From: Rosellinia necatrix | Lineage: Eukaryota > Ascomycota > Sordariomycetes > Xylariales > Xylariaceae | DNA length: 64,000 nt | Direction: 5' to 3' | Assembly (NCBI GenBank): GCA_021209875.1 | Contig: JAGYVD010000007.1 | Coordinates: 1,674,001 to 1,738,000 of the forward strand | In this document: positions 11,149-22,320 of the stretch, piece after piece | Layout: each line of letters begins with the position of its first letter | Numbering within the stretch: the stretch's first letter is position 1 | Program-made: the position numbers and the translations under genes | Notes under the pieces: generated by a model | Seen by the model: only the letters and a program-made list of their open reading frames with translations | What the model was told of the DNA's origin: nothing | The model's database searches: none

Positions 11149-13170
11149 ATGCCTATCCTATCTGGTATGCAGTATGACTTCTCGGTAGTCAAGCATATTC
11201 TAGCATCTATTTCTGTTGGATTATTTCTGACATTGGCGGTTCGATCGTTCTTATCATGGCACCGTTTATGCCACGTTCCTGGGCCCTTCCTCTCCAGCCT
11301 CTCGAACCTTCCCCGTGTTTTCTGGGTCAAAACGGGACAAAGCCAGAACTACCACAAACAACTACACGAGAAGTATGGTGAGGTCGTTCGATTGGGGCCA
11401 AATATGATCTCGATTAGTAACCCCGAGGCCATACCCATTCTCTATCCCACTCGCCCAGGATTCCCCAAGGTGAGACATGGCAATAAACGGTTTATCAATC
11501 TCACTGACTGAATATGTGAGTGACATAGGGCGACCTCTATGCGACTCTAAGGCCGTATTCTCGAGACAATAACGGGTTAAAAGTTGTCTTCAACACGCAA
11601 GACGAGAATCTGCACAAACAAATCAAGAGCCCCATTGCTCCTCTCTATTCTTTAACGAATACAGTTACGTTTGAGCCCTTGGTGGATCAAGTACTTGTGT
11701 GCTTAGAGGAACAGCTTGACAAGAAGTTCTCGGGTGCAGGTGCCACGTTCAATTTCGGAGATTACTTACAGTTTTTCGCGTTCGATGTTATGGGCACGTT
11801 GACGTTCTCAAAAAGGTACGGGTTCTTAGAGACAGGTAAAGATGTACAGGGGATATTGGCGGCCATATGGAGTCATTGGAAGGGCTCTGCGGCGGTAAGT
11901 CTTGGCTCTTAGACATTGATCGTGACTAAACCCCGCAGGTTACCCAGATAACTTGGGCCGATCCAATTGTGAGCCGCAACAGATTCGTGCGCGCTTTTCG
12001 TAAGACAGGCGGTATGGCAATCATCGGTTACATCGACAGCGTTCTTAAGGAAAGGATTCATGACCGGAGCATCGGCACAATCACAAAGGCAAGGGTGTCA
12101 AGTAGCACTGCGATCTCGAAATCCCGGCATGTAGATTTCCTTGACCACTTCCTCACGGCCAAGGAAGAGAACCCCAGTCTCCCAGCATGGTATGGTTGTC
12201 TCTCTTTTTTTTATTTTTAAATACACTGGAAACTAACGTGATAGGGCACCGACTGCATGGATGTTTTCAAACGTTCTTGCAGGGTCTGACTCTACTGCAA
12301 CCGTAATACGGACAGTGATGTGGTACGTCATCCCGAATCTTGCCCGATGTGGTTTCATGCCACAGGCCCACCATATGCTACTATACTAATGCTCCTCAGT
12401 GAGTTCAATGTGTGATGACGGGGACGAGAAGCCTCCCACTCACAATGGCATTCCTAGTCAGTGTCAGCAACGGGAACTAATTGCCGAACAGACAATCTGC
12501 TCTGCCACCCAGACACTCTTGAGAAGCTATACCGGGAGCTGTCTAGTGCAGGTCTCACGATGCCATACCCGAGGTGGGCCGAGGTCTGTAATCTGCCTTA
12601 TCTCGATGCATGCGTGCAGGAAGGAGTTCGCTTACACCCCCCATTTTCATTCCACTTTGAAAGGGTCGTCCCACGGGGCGGGATCGAGGTGCTTGGGAAG
12701 TTCCTGCCTGAGGGGACTGTAGTCGGCGGCAACCCTTGGGTAACGAACCGACATGAAGGAACGTTTGGTGCTAATCCTGACGTGTGGGACCCTGAACGGT
12801 GGCTGACAGGGGGGGATGTGTATCGAAGGAAACTAGAGCAAATGCTCCTCACTGTAGGTCACTACTTGTCACATCTGTACCACAAACTGCATTAACTGTC
12901 TGACGCTGACCATCATATCAGTTCGGAGCCGGAAGACGTGTTTGTCTTGGCAAACATATTGGGATTCTCGAACTGAAGAAAGTTGTACCGTTCTTAGTCC
13001 TGAACTACAAGGTATGCCTATTCGCAAAGACTCTAGTTGTATTAACCGGACGGGGATCTAACCACTTCATGACACAGATGCAGGTGGTGGAACCTGAATT
13101 ATTCAGAGCCGAGAATGCCCTCTTCTTCAGGCAGGAAGGATTCTATGCCAAATTACAAAAGCGGACTTGA
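11149..13170 (+). CDS. Cytochrome P450 monooxygenase (gene 2, E-class)
   Basis: Seven exons: 11149-11469, 11529-11894, 11939-12189, 12245-12322, 12492-12853, 12922-13011, 13078-13170. An N-terminal membrane anchor (about residues 12-34) is followed by a Pro-rich hinge (HVPGPF), I-helix AGSDST, K-helix EGVR and heme loop [10 protein letters not shown]. The arrangement resembles pisatin-demethylase-like fungal P450s (family resemblance, not proof of function). It is divergently transcribed from the PKS and likely oxidises the polyketide. The summed exons are 1561 nt, one too many. The mismatch lies at the 12322/12492 junction, where a single G fewer before the donor would give [15 protein letters not shown] and 519 aa. 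Either a one-base insertion, a different splice pattern around 12323-12491 or a real frameshift. The first ATG in frame at 11149 was used. Confidence 0.85.
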
Positions 13171-15650
13171 AATATGGACTGGCGTATTGTTAAGAGTAAA
13201 TGACAAATCTCAAGGGCTGTGTCGCGCATAGAGACAGGATATAGGCCGTTCAACACGGTTTGGTCCGCAAGTTCGATACAGATCATACACGTAGTATATT
13301 CAAATCTCTCACCACATCTATCGCTAGATTCGCTTATCTCATGTGGCATACACTACCCGTATTGCGTATATAATATTGTATCCTAGAGAAGTGAGAAGCT
13401 TATCCGAGGTGTGAAGCTGCCTTGTATAAGACGGTGTGAGCGGCCCACCTCTAGTGACACGGATCGTCGTCCAATGATTCACGTGGTAGATAGCGCTGAC
13501 TTTCCCGCTTGTTTATTTTCAGGCTAGAGTTGCCTATGCGCCAAGTTCGAAGGGCAACTGCACGATATAATGCACACCCGGGGGCCTATCGATGAAGATG
13601 CCGACAAGAGGGGCGAACAACAACAGGTTGGGTGCTCATTGGCGTTTACTGCGCTAGAAAGCTTGTGTTCTGTATCCCATGTCACGTCTGAACAGGAACA
13701 TGGCCCCAAGGAAGCCAAGCTAGCGTCTCGGCATATGCCAGGGAGGCAATTAGGAAAGGCCTTTTCTGGAGAAAGCCTCCACATTTCAACGGTATTCTTT
13801 TCAGCCGCACTAAGCTAAGAAAGAGGGGATTTTGCCAAGCGGTTTCGCCTAACGCTTCTCATCCATTCATTGAGCTCAACCAATTGGGTTGTAAATAGCC
13901 ACTCCACTCAGTCGTACAACTCGGGAGTTGCCAGACGATTAGGACAGGACAGAGTAGGGCAAAGACTCGTCTGATCCGTGGTCCGATCCCTTGCCGGTAA
14001 AGTTACGCGTCGCTTTGACCACAAAGTATGATTGGGTATCGGACACAAGGAGCCGGCACTTGCATTAGAATAGTGGCTGACGCATGCGTAAGTCGTGAAC
14101 GCAAGATTTGCGGATCCAGGAAGGAGATGATGATGAAATCGTGTACACGACATAAGCATTATGGCTGAAGCCTCCTCTGTGACTAATGCATATACATAGC
14201 CCGCGCTGCGTATTGTGGCGTGCGGATGACGGACCCAAGTCATCTAACCGACGTGCATATTTGTTTGGCATTGAGGATGGGAGATTTTCTTCCTCCCTAT
14301 ACTGCATAATTAGCCCAGTCAGTTCTCCATAATTAACCACACTCATTTACCTACAATTTCAGCTAAGCAAGATTACCTCAAGGCGGTTCCCTGGTACCAA
14401 AAAGGATAATCTATTTCATAGATAACCGAGTAAAAATTACTCTGTATTTTAAGCAGCCGGGTTATTGTAGAAGCTCACCGATTATTATTATTATCAAAAT
14501 CGTTGTTCTCTGGTTGTTGACAAAGCCGTCTTGTTACCTTAGTTAATTTCGATGATGCCAAGTTTGTTCGGTTGTCGCTCTGATTGTTCTGTCTTGGCAT
14601 TCTCCGTAAGTGGAGGGTAAAAAGGCCGTATTTCTTTCTGCCACTACGAATCGGGACGAGCATAATTACGGGCCTTATCTAAGTTGCCCCGTGGTTAAAA
14701 CCTCGCGTAGTGAGGTATAAAGTCGTTTATGCATATAGTAATTGACAACGGGCCTGTTTATACGTAATCTCGCTTTTCGGGTACCGAAACGCCACTTAGA
14801 AACAAGAACCTGCCCAAGGATTGATACCACCGGCACGGGCCGTAGGTAAAGCCACCAACCAAGCCACTGACTAGATTAAAGCCGGACCTTGGTATCTTGA
14901 TTTACCATTAGTTTAGCTAACGGGTCACCCGCTCACCGTGAATAAGGGTGGAATGGAACAAAGTTCGGCGGTTTTATAACTACCTGAGGGACAAGGGCTA
15001 ACTAGAGAGTAGAAATCCAATGGTGATGGAGCAAGGCTTGACTAAACTCCCTTTAGTATAGATAGGCGATATGTGTACAGGAGTGCTATGGACCTCGAGT
15101 CTTTTTTGTAACGACCGTCAGTATTTGCTCGCTCCGGGATCCGTCCTAGGAAAGCAATTCGGGAGAAAATGCCGGGAGACAGCCTTTCACAGCTCTAGCC
15201 GAGGGCCAGTGTATTACCGTCTTCATCTGACAGTCATACATAGACATTGCCGATGCTCCTCTTGACAATAGCTTCCGGTAGAATGACAAATTGAATTGAC
15301 CTTTCACCAAGTCGAATCAAGGTTTGTGAGCCAATTTCAAACCGCCGAAACCAATGACCAGTCTTACAGTCGGCGATGACATGAACCATGCCTTTGGTCC
15401 CCCTAGGTCATCTTGATAAGGCTACAGGTACGAAATACGGCAACCAGCTAAGCCTCCGGCACTCACACCTTGTCATCTATACTAGAGAAGACCTATCACC
15501 TTTGGCGTTGGCCCAGCACGGATTTTGCCAAGATTTGATGACAGGGTGTATGCACCTAATGCGCCCTGGGTTTCTACAGATGAATAAATATTAATTGTAG
15601 AGGAATTTAAACCTAATCCAGCAATCCACCCATACAAGCTCCAAGTTGCT
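13171..15650. other. Intergenic region without recognisable genes
   Basis: Only short frames of non-protein-like composition are present on either strand. I see no RNA gene, repeat array or conserved motif. Base composition moves from mixed to AT-rich towards the right end, where the transposon-containing block begins. Confidence 0.45.
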
Positions 15651-15933
15651 CCGATCTACACTTAATTTATACAAAAAGCCCAGCAGCTAAAAGCGCTACT
15701 ATTGCAAACATTTATTTTTAACAGTTGTAAAGCCAAAAAAAAAAAAAAAAAAACAGTAGCAGCTAATTATAATAGTTAACCGCTATATTTAACTATCAAT
15801 ACTATTATAATAGCTGTTACAACTAAGTTTACAACAGTTAAGCTAGATATACATCTGCTTATAACTACTTGCACTTATTTGCATTTATTTGCAGCTGCTT
15901 ACAGTTGCTTACAACTGTTTATACTTATTTTAT
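15651..15933. repeat. AT-rich flank of the LTR element
   Basis: AT-rich, low-complexity sequence with an A-run at about 15,737-15,755 and recurring TTATTTGCA/TTACAACTG-like words. Together with the matching AT-rich sequence right of 18,722 it looks like an older mutated repeat into which the LTR element inserted; family not identifiable. Confidence 0.4.
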
Positions 15934-15938
15934 TTAAC
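15934..15938. repeat. Target-site duplication TTAAC (left)
   Basis: TTAAC immediately precedes the TG that begins the 5' LTR, and the same five bases follow the 3' LTR at 18,718-18,722. Confidence 0.8.
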
Positions 15939-16190
15939 TGTTAGAGTAGGCAAGGGGTGCCAGGCTTGGCACCACTAGTTGCTCCACTGTAAGATTAGAT
16001 AAGGTGGCCCAGGCCACCTGGGCTAGACCCACTTGGGCTAGGCCCACCTACCTGTACTAGTAGGTAGAATTCTAGGACTGCACTTAGAATTCTACCATTT
16101 TTATTACAACTATATATAACATTATAAACTAGACTAGCATACAGCAAAATATAGCTATTTACAGCTTTATACCTCTGACTAGATTTATTA
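15939..16190. repeat. 5' long terminal repeat
   Basis: About 252 bp beginning TGTTAGAGTAGG and ending AGATTTATTA, where the usual final CA has probably become TA. It contains the nested inverted words GGTGCCAGGCTTGGCACC. Its partner is at 18,466-18,717. Confidence 0.85.
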
Positions 16191-16193
16191 AAT

Positions 16194-16214
16194 TGGTGCT
16201 TCTGCAACGATCGG
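16194..16214 (+). other. Putative primer-binding site
   Basis: TGGTGCTTCT begins three bases after the 5' LTR and could pair with a tRNA 3' end AGAAGCACCA, as in threonine-type acceptor ends. Pairing beyond about ten bases is not convincing, which may reflect mutation. Confidence 0.45.
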
Positions 16215-17100
16215 ACTAAAAGTACTTTTTAAAGCAGCTCTCGCGAACTATTTATTTAGGTCTTGCGGTCAAGAACGGCTTTTTTACTTTGCGGCAGTTT
16301 ATATTACGCAGCTAAATATAAAAAAACTAGTAGAATTAGCTGCAAATTACGCTATCCTACCTATTAACTAGTTAAGTCCTTAACTAACTAACTAACTAAT
16401 TAAAACTTTAAATTTATTAATTCCAGCTAGTTTTACTGATTTTATCGTTTTTAGCGTTTTTAGCCAAACTTATTAATTCTAGCTAATTTAATTAAACTAT
16501 TAATTCTACCAACTTTAGCTTTAGCCGACCTAGCCTATTTTAGCCTAGTTTATTTAGCCAACTAAGCCGACCTAGCTTAGCCTAGCTTAGTTTAGCCAGC
16601 CAGCCGGCCAGCCCAGCTAAGTTATAGCTTCTATTAATTATTAAACAAAAACTGTTTTAATAAATAATATATAAAAAAATATAAATACGCTATAAAAACG
16701 CGTTAATAGTTTAAATAAAAAATATAATAAATTAGCTGCAGATATTATTAAATTAAAAATATTTTATATCAAGTTATAAATTATAACTAAGTTTTTTAAC
16801 TTAAAAATAAATGCTTTAAATATAAAACTAAGCTTTTTAAAATTAAAAATAAGCTTTATAAATAACTGCTTAAACTTATTAATTAGTTATATATAAAATA
16901 GCAGTAGTTTTAAAAACTAAATAAACAATTAAACTAAAACAGCTTAAACTAACAAGTTTAAAACTAATAATTTTATTAAAGCTAATAATTTTATTAAAGC
17001 TAACAATAATATTAGCTAGGAGATTTTATCCGTAGGACTAACAAACATTAAAAATATTAGTGTTAGCTTTTCTTTTATAAATATTATAGCTTTAGTTAAT

Positions 17101-17900
17101 CCAGCTATATATTATAAACCGGTTATATATTTAATTATTAATACAGCTACGTATTTTATTTATAATCCGGCTAATCAGGGCTATTTATATAATCTAGTAC
17201 AGCTAATTAACTTAATTAACTAGGCCGATCTAGCTAATCAGGTGTTTAGCTATTTTAATAATCCAGCCTATTAAGCCAGTTGTTTTAATCTAGTTAATTA
17301 GGCTAGCTAATTTAATTTAGTTAACCAGGCAGGTTAATTTAATCCAGCTAATCAGACTAGCTAATTTAATCTAGTTAACTAGGCCCCAGCTAATCAGGGC
17401 TTCGGATATACGGCTTGTTTAAAAGCTTTAAATATAGGCTATTTTAACTTTAGTTATTTTAACCTAGCAGATATTAAAATAATAACAGCCGGAAATAATG
17501 TTATTTATACAGATATTTAATTGTTTATAAACAGACTGCGGGCTTTAATTAAAAAGCAACATTTTTTTAATTAAATCTTTAGCTAGATTAATTATTTATT
17601 ATATAGCTAAGCTTTAAAATAATAGAACAATAAATTACTAGCTAACTAATAATATATTTTATATAAAGCCGGCTTAAATAAAATTATTACAGCTTTAAAA
17701 AACCGTTTTAAAATATAGTCTAAACGTATTATACGTTTATTTATAATTAATAACCTGTTTTTATATAATATAACTAAAAATAAACACGTAATACTTTAAT
17801 TTATATAGCGTAAGTTATAATACGTAAAAACTAACAAAACTTTAAAAAAAAAAAATTTAATTAACTAAAAGTTATAATAACTATTTAAAACTAATAAAAA
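17101..17900 (+). pseudogene. Gag-like open frame destroyed by C-to-T stops
   Basis: In the frame starting at 17,101 every interruption is TAA or TAG and none is TGA, as expected if CAA/CAG codons were converted by CpA-to-TpA mutation. The N-terminal part carries repeated Asn-Pro-Ala-Asn-Gln and Asn-Leu-Val-Asn units (about 17,165-17,400). The following ITAGNNVIYTDI and FINRLRAL segments match the layout of fungal LTR gag proteins (glycine/aspartate stretch, then YxDV..F..RL). A Lys-rich tail follows. No protease, reverse transcriptase or integrase motif was found. Confidence 0.55.
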
Positions 17901-18465
17901 AAGCTTATTTTTAATTATATAAAAAAACTAAAAGCTAAAAAAACTTTAAAAAACTATATAAAAAAAATTAAACAAGCTTATAATAAGCTTAAACAAAAAG
18001 CTAAACGTTTTTATAGTTTTAGTTTTAGCTTTAGCTTAATTAAATAAAAGTATTAACAGTAATTATATAAACAAAATAACTTTTAAAATATTAAAAGCTT
18101 TAATTATTTTAATAAAGCTAATAGTTTTATTAGTTTTAATACGCGTAGCTAAAACTGCAGAAAAACTAAAAGCAGCTAAAACTACAACTATAACAGCAGC
18201 TACAGCTAAACCAGCAGAATTTCCGATTAAAAAAATAGTTAATTAACATGCTAGCTAAATAACAGCTTGTTTATTTTTATTACGTTTTTATATAAATTAG
18301 CACTTAAAAAAGCTTAAAGCTAAATTAAAAGCTTAAAACTAAATAAAAGGCTTAGAACTAAATAAAAAGCTTAAATTAAATTAATAGAATTTTAAAAAAT
18401 TAATTAGCCAGCTGCTGCTAAATAGTTGCTAAAAGCAGCAACTGCTTTTTAAATGCCCGGCATTT

Positions 18466-18717
18466 TATTAGAGTAGGCAAGGGGTGCCAGGCTTGGCACC
18501 ACTAGTTGCCTTACTATAAGATTAGATAAAATGGCTTAAGCTACCTGGGCTAAACCTACTTAGGCTAGGCCCACCTATCTGTACTAATAGGTGGAATTTT
18601 AGGACTGCACCTAGAATTCTATTATTTTTATTATAACTATATATAACACTACAAACTAGACCAGCATACAGCAAAATACAGCTATTTACAGCTTTATACC
18701 CCTGACCAGATTTATTA
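18466..18717. repeat. 3' long terminal repeat
   Basis: Direct repeat of 15,939-16,190 with scattered transitions, for example GGCCCAGGCC in the left copy against GGCTTAAGCT here. It ends AGATTTATTA and is followed directly by the target duplication. Confidence 0.85.
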
Positions 18718-18722
18718 TTAAC
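18718..18722. repeat. Target-site duplication TTAAC (right)
   Basis: Identical to 15,934-15,938 and directly adjacent to the 3' LTR end. Confidence 0.8.
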
Positions 18723-20041
18723 TGTTATATTTTTTAACGGACTAGACTATTTACTAAGCTATATATTAAACTATACACACTGCTATATATAAACTACATA
18801 ATTTTATTTGTTTTTAAAAATAATATTAAATGTTTTTTATTTCAATAAGAAGCTCAGCTAATATTATATATTTACAGGTATTTCTAAGTGCGACCGCGAG
18901 CTCTACAAAACATATAATTAAACTATTTAAACTATTGTTTTTAATTCATTTTAGTTACGGATTTTACGCAGATATAATTCGGGTTTAAATTAAAGCAATT
19001 ACAAGGGTTTTCCCGCATAGGTCTAAGTTCCTCACCAATATCTGTTAGTAGGGATACCGTGAGTCTTTCGGATTAATTGAGGGGTGTTGGTGTGGGTAAC
19101 ATCCATCAAAGCCCGTTGGCGCCGTAGATCATATGCGGGGATAGATGTTACGGGCCCCCCCACATCGGATGATGGCACACTATCACCGTATAAGTGGTTC
19201 TCCAAAGGGCACGAGCTGAGGTCAGGTCTGAGATTAACCCTGTCTTATTGATCCCGGTTTGGGGGGGAAACACTGCAGATCGCCCCCGCGGAGCCCTACG
19301 ATATGTGATGCAACGCCAAGCTATCGTGCACCTGGTTTTGAGCAGACTCGTCAGGTTACCCTCGTTCGATAGATAGCAACTGTATTCCGGTTTATTCACG
19401 TGGCATACACACGGAAACAAGCCGCGCCCAGGGTTCCCGTCCCCGAATTCCGTCTAGAATCTTCTACCCTAGAGCCCGACGAACAGACCCTTGTACAGCC
19501 AAGTATTGAGGCTTTTTAAAGAACCCCTCCTCGGCTTGAGCTAAACTCCATGGAATTACGTCCGCTGTTCGCCATGTCGCTTTGCGGAGTTGAATGCAAA
19601 GGGCTTCATCGCTTGATCTACGCGGGAAGCGGGGTTTAGCTTCCTATAACTAGTCTATAGGCTAAATAGGCACTTCCGGATTTGGACATGTTTAGAATAT
19701 ACGAAGAGCTCAACTAAGCGCGGAATTTACCGAGAAGCTATCTCACGCGGAGGAAAGGAAGGGAACCTCGGTCCGAGCAATTGTTGTGCAAAAACTCGGC
19801 TACCCGCCCCTATATCATGCAATAACCATTACGGTTGGGCTCAGGCAGATCCCCTGGTGGAATTACAAGGCGCAGAAGAGAAAACGCGCTTCAAAGTGAG
19901 AGAACTTGGGATACGTCTAGATAGAATTGTTCTATAGGCTTATCTATACACCAAGCCACCTGCACTATTTCGGTTTTGAACGAGAGATGGGCCTAATGGC
20001 AGCTTGACCGCTCCGCATTGAAGAGCTCACAGCTCAGCCCA
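18723..20041. other. Intergenic, AT-rich to about 18,990 then ordinary
   Basis: The first 270 bp continue the AT-rich block on the other side of the LTR element. From about 18,990 composition becomes ordinary, but no frame looks like a known protein and no RNA gene was seen. The right end is the 3' flank of the GMC gene. Confidence 0.45.
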
Positions 20042-22320
20042 CTATTTTCCGTGCTTGATATCATCCGAAATCTTCTCGGCTAGCATGTCTATTGAATGTT
20101 AGTTTCAACATGAGATGTGGAATAAGACCGAGTTCCGAAGCAACTTACAGACAGATGATTGAGGGAGACCTATCCCGGTTAGCTACGCACTCGATTCGCT
20201 CGAGGGGTGGGACAGAGAAACTTACCAGGGGGGAGGAAGGGGAAAGCGGAGGCATCAACAACACGCACTGATTCGAGACGTTAGCGCCGCCCATTTCCCA
20301 GACCAAGACTACCGTGGAGTAAAGGAAAAGGGAAGGACCTACGTCCTTTGACACCGTACACACGGGCATGACTATCGACTACGGCAAGGGGGTCGCTGGC
20401 CTTGCCCATCTTGTTGCTTGCGGCTGGGTGAGAAATACTATTGTAAGACTTCTTGAGATGCTCGTAGATCTGCTCGCCGGTCTCTACACCAGCGCCTGGG
20501 AAGTATTCAGGGCCAATGGTAACATCGGCCAAGACAGGTGCCGCAAGGATTTGGCGGAGACGTTTGAACCCGCCGATGACAAGCTCAATATCGTGTTGGG
20601 TGGTGAGCCAGTTGGGGTTAACCAGTGGGGGGTCGCTCATGGAAGAGGAAGCTATCTTCACAGTTCCCGTTGAGGTGGGGCATTGGATCGTGGCGAGCAG
20701 CGATGCGTACATATACCCATCCATGGGGGACGGGGGTGCCGGTGTCCAGAAGTCCGAAATGTAGGCTGGTATTGTTGAGAACATGAATTCCGGCCAATCA
20801 TTGGGAAGCTTGGAAAGCGTTGATATTGTGTCCTCTGAAAAGCTCGCTCGGATATCATCAGGCAGATTTCCGAAAGCAACGTAATCGGCACCAGGGCTAG
20901 CTAGCGGTCCGGTGCCGTTAGTATTCCATTGCTCCTCAGCCTTGAGGACAGTGTCGCCGTACTGGAATGACGAGAACGTATCAACATTGACGCGATAACC
21001 GACACCGTAATAGACATGATCATTGAGATTTTCACCCACGCCTGGACGGTCAGCGACCACGGGAATTCCGTATTCTTTGAGAAGTTCGGCAGGACCAACA
21101 CCAGAGACTTGCAATAGCTGTGGCGAATGAAACGCACCGCAAGCTACAATAACTTCCTTGCGAGCCTTGAGTTTGTATGTCTTGCCAGCGGTAGTAACCT
21201 CCACACCAATGGCTCTCTTGTTCTTGTCAAATAGCACTCTCTCCCCCCTGTGTGAGATCGTAGATCTTCAAGTTCTTACGAGATTGAAAGGGTTCCAGGA
21301 ATGCGGTGGCTGAGGACTCGCGGTGGCCGTTTCTAGGGTTGATAGTGCTAACGACCCACGATGAACCAAACAGATTGCCGTTGATGAATGCTACAGTGTT
21401 TTTCAGTCCCACCATGTCCACTGGAATATAGTTAGCGACCACGCTCACCCCTGACAGTCTGGGGGTAGGGGCTGGGGGCAAGGGGGCAAGGGGGCACTTG
21501 CTTGCTTTGGCCACCCAAGTGGACCATGGGGAGGCAAAACTAGTATATGAAATATCTAGCAAGCCACCAACAGGGACTACACTTGGATCGTAGGATGGCG
21601 TAGAGTTGGCAAGCCTTTCATCGGCGAGTTCGGTAGTGAAGTTCAAGCTCTTGAGATAATACTTTTTTGGTATGATCATAAGCATAGCTTTGATCCCCAA
21701 CCTGGTCCGCCCACACTTGCATTGCCCCAGAGGAGCTGTGAGTGTAAAGCACTATGGATTAGAAAATTAGCATTACTTTTTGGACTTAACCTATTAGTGC
21801 AACAGTTGGCGCGAAAACATACTGTAGTTTAAGTTTGATGACCCGCCGAGCTACCATTCATTAGCGGGTGTGCATTGCATAGCATTTCGAAGCTTTACTT
21901 ACTGATTTTCCTCGAGCATAGTGGACACTAACATTACCAACTCCCTATTTCAGTCATTAGCATCCTTCTGCTTCACGAAATTCGGAAGCCGAGGGCTCTG
22001 ACAGCTTGTGGTGTGGTCACAATACCCCATTCCACATCAGGGTTTGTGGCATTCGCGGCCTTTGCGTTGTATCTGGCATCATACGCTGGGACCTGACTCT
22101 CGTTACCGGCTACCTTCTCATACCAGGTACCAGCTTCAACCAGAGCAACTGATACGGAGGCGTCCTCTGAAAGCCGGGAAGCCATCACGCTACCACCAAT
22201 GCCAGCTCCAACGACGATATAGTCGTACTCGGCCTTGTAAACCGGGCATTTTGGAACAGTACCTGCGCCGACAAGCGACGAGGAGAGGGCAACAGCTAAG
22301 AGACCAAGCTTTGTTGCCAT
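20042..22320 (-). CDS. Secreted GMC-family FAD oxidoreductase, two +1 frameshifts
   Basis: Exons (minus): 22320-22003, 21944-21903, 21850-21823, 21751-20343, 20267-20226, 20169-20149, 20088-20042. A signal peptide ([20 protein letters not shown]) precedes the FAD motif [29 protein letters not shown] is signature 1, split by an intron. [16 protein letters not shown] is signature 2. [20 protein letters not shown] carries the catalytic His, and the end reads [13 protein letters not shown]...MLAEKI. The exons total 1907 nt. Deleting one base from the A6 run (plus-strand T6, 21,663-21,668) and one from the G6 run (plus-strand C6, 21,243-21,248) gives 1905 nt, 634 aa, continuous. Members oxidise alcohols, aldehydes or sugars with FAD. 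A pathway role next to the PKS is inferred only from proximity (9 kb, with a transposon between). The extra [12 protein letters not shown] segment near 21,470-21,510 may be a short unrecognised intron. Confidence 0.88.

Larger units (their letters stand above)
15939..18717. mobile_element. RIP-mutated LTR retrotransposon, 2.78 kb, gag-like only
   Basis: Two direct repeats of about 252 bp (15,939-16,190 and 18,466-18,717) flank a 2275-bp AT-rich interior, and the whole is bracketed by a 5-bp duplication TTAAC. The 5' LTR starts TGTTAGAG; the 3' copy reads TATTAGAG. Differences between the copies are overwhelmingly C/T and G/A transitions, the signature expected of repeat-induced point mutation. 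A primer-binding-site-like TGGTGCTTCT at 16,194 follows the 5' LTR and would pair with a tRNA end AGAAGCACCA. One plus-strand frame from about 17,101 to 17,900 contains many stops but only TAA and TAG, and its protein-like text resembles fungal retrotransposon gag. There is no room for a full pol, so this is a non-autonomous or internally deleted element. Confidence 0.85.

Noticed and set aside
15651..18990. AT-rich block considered as centromeric or mitochondrial-derived sequence
   Set aside because: It has LTRs, a target duplication and transition-type decay; a mobile element explains it better.
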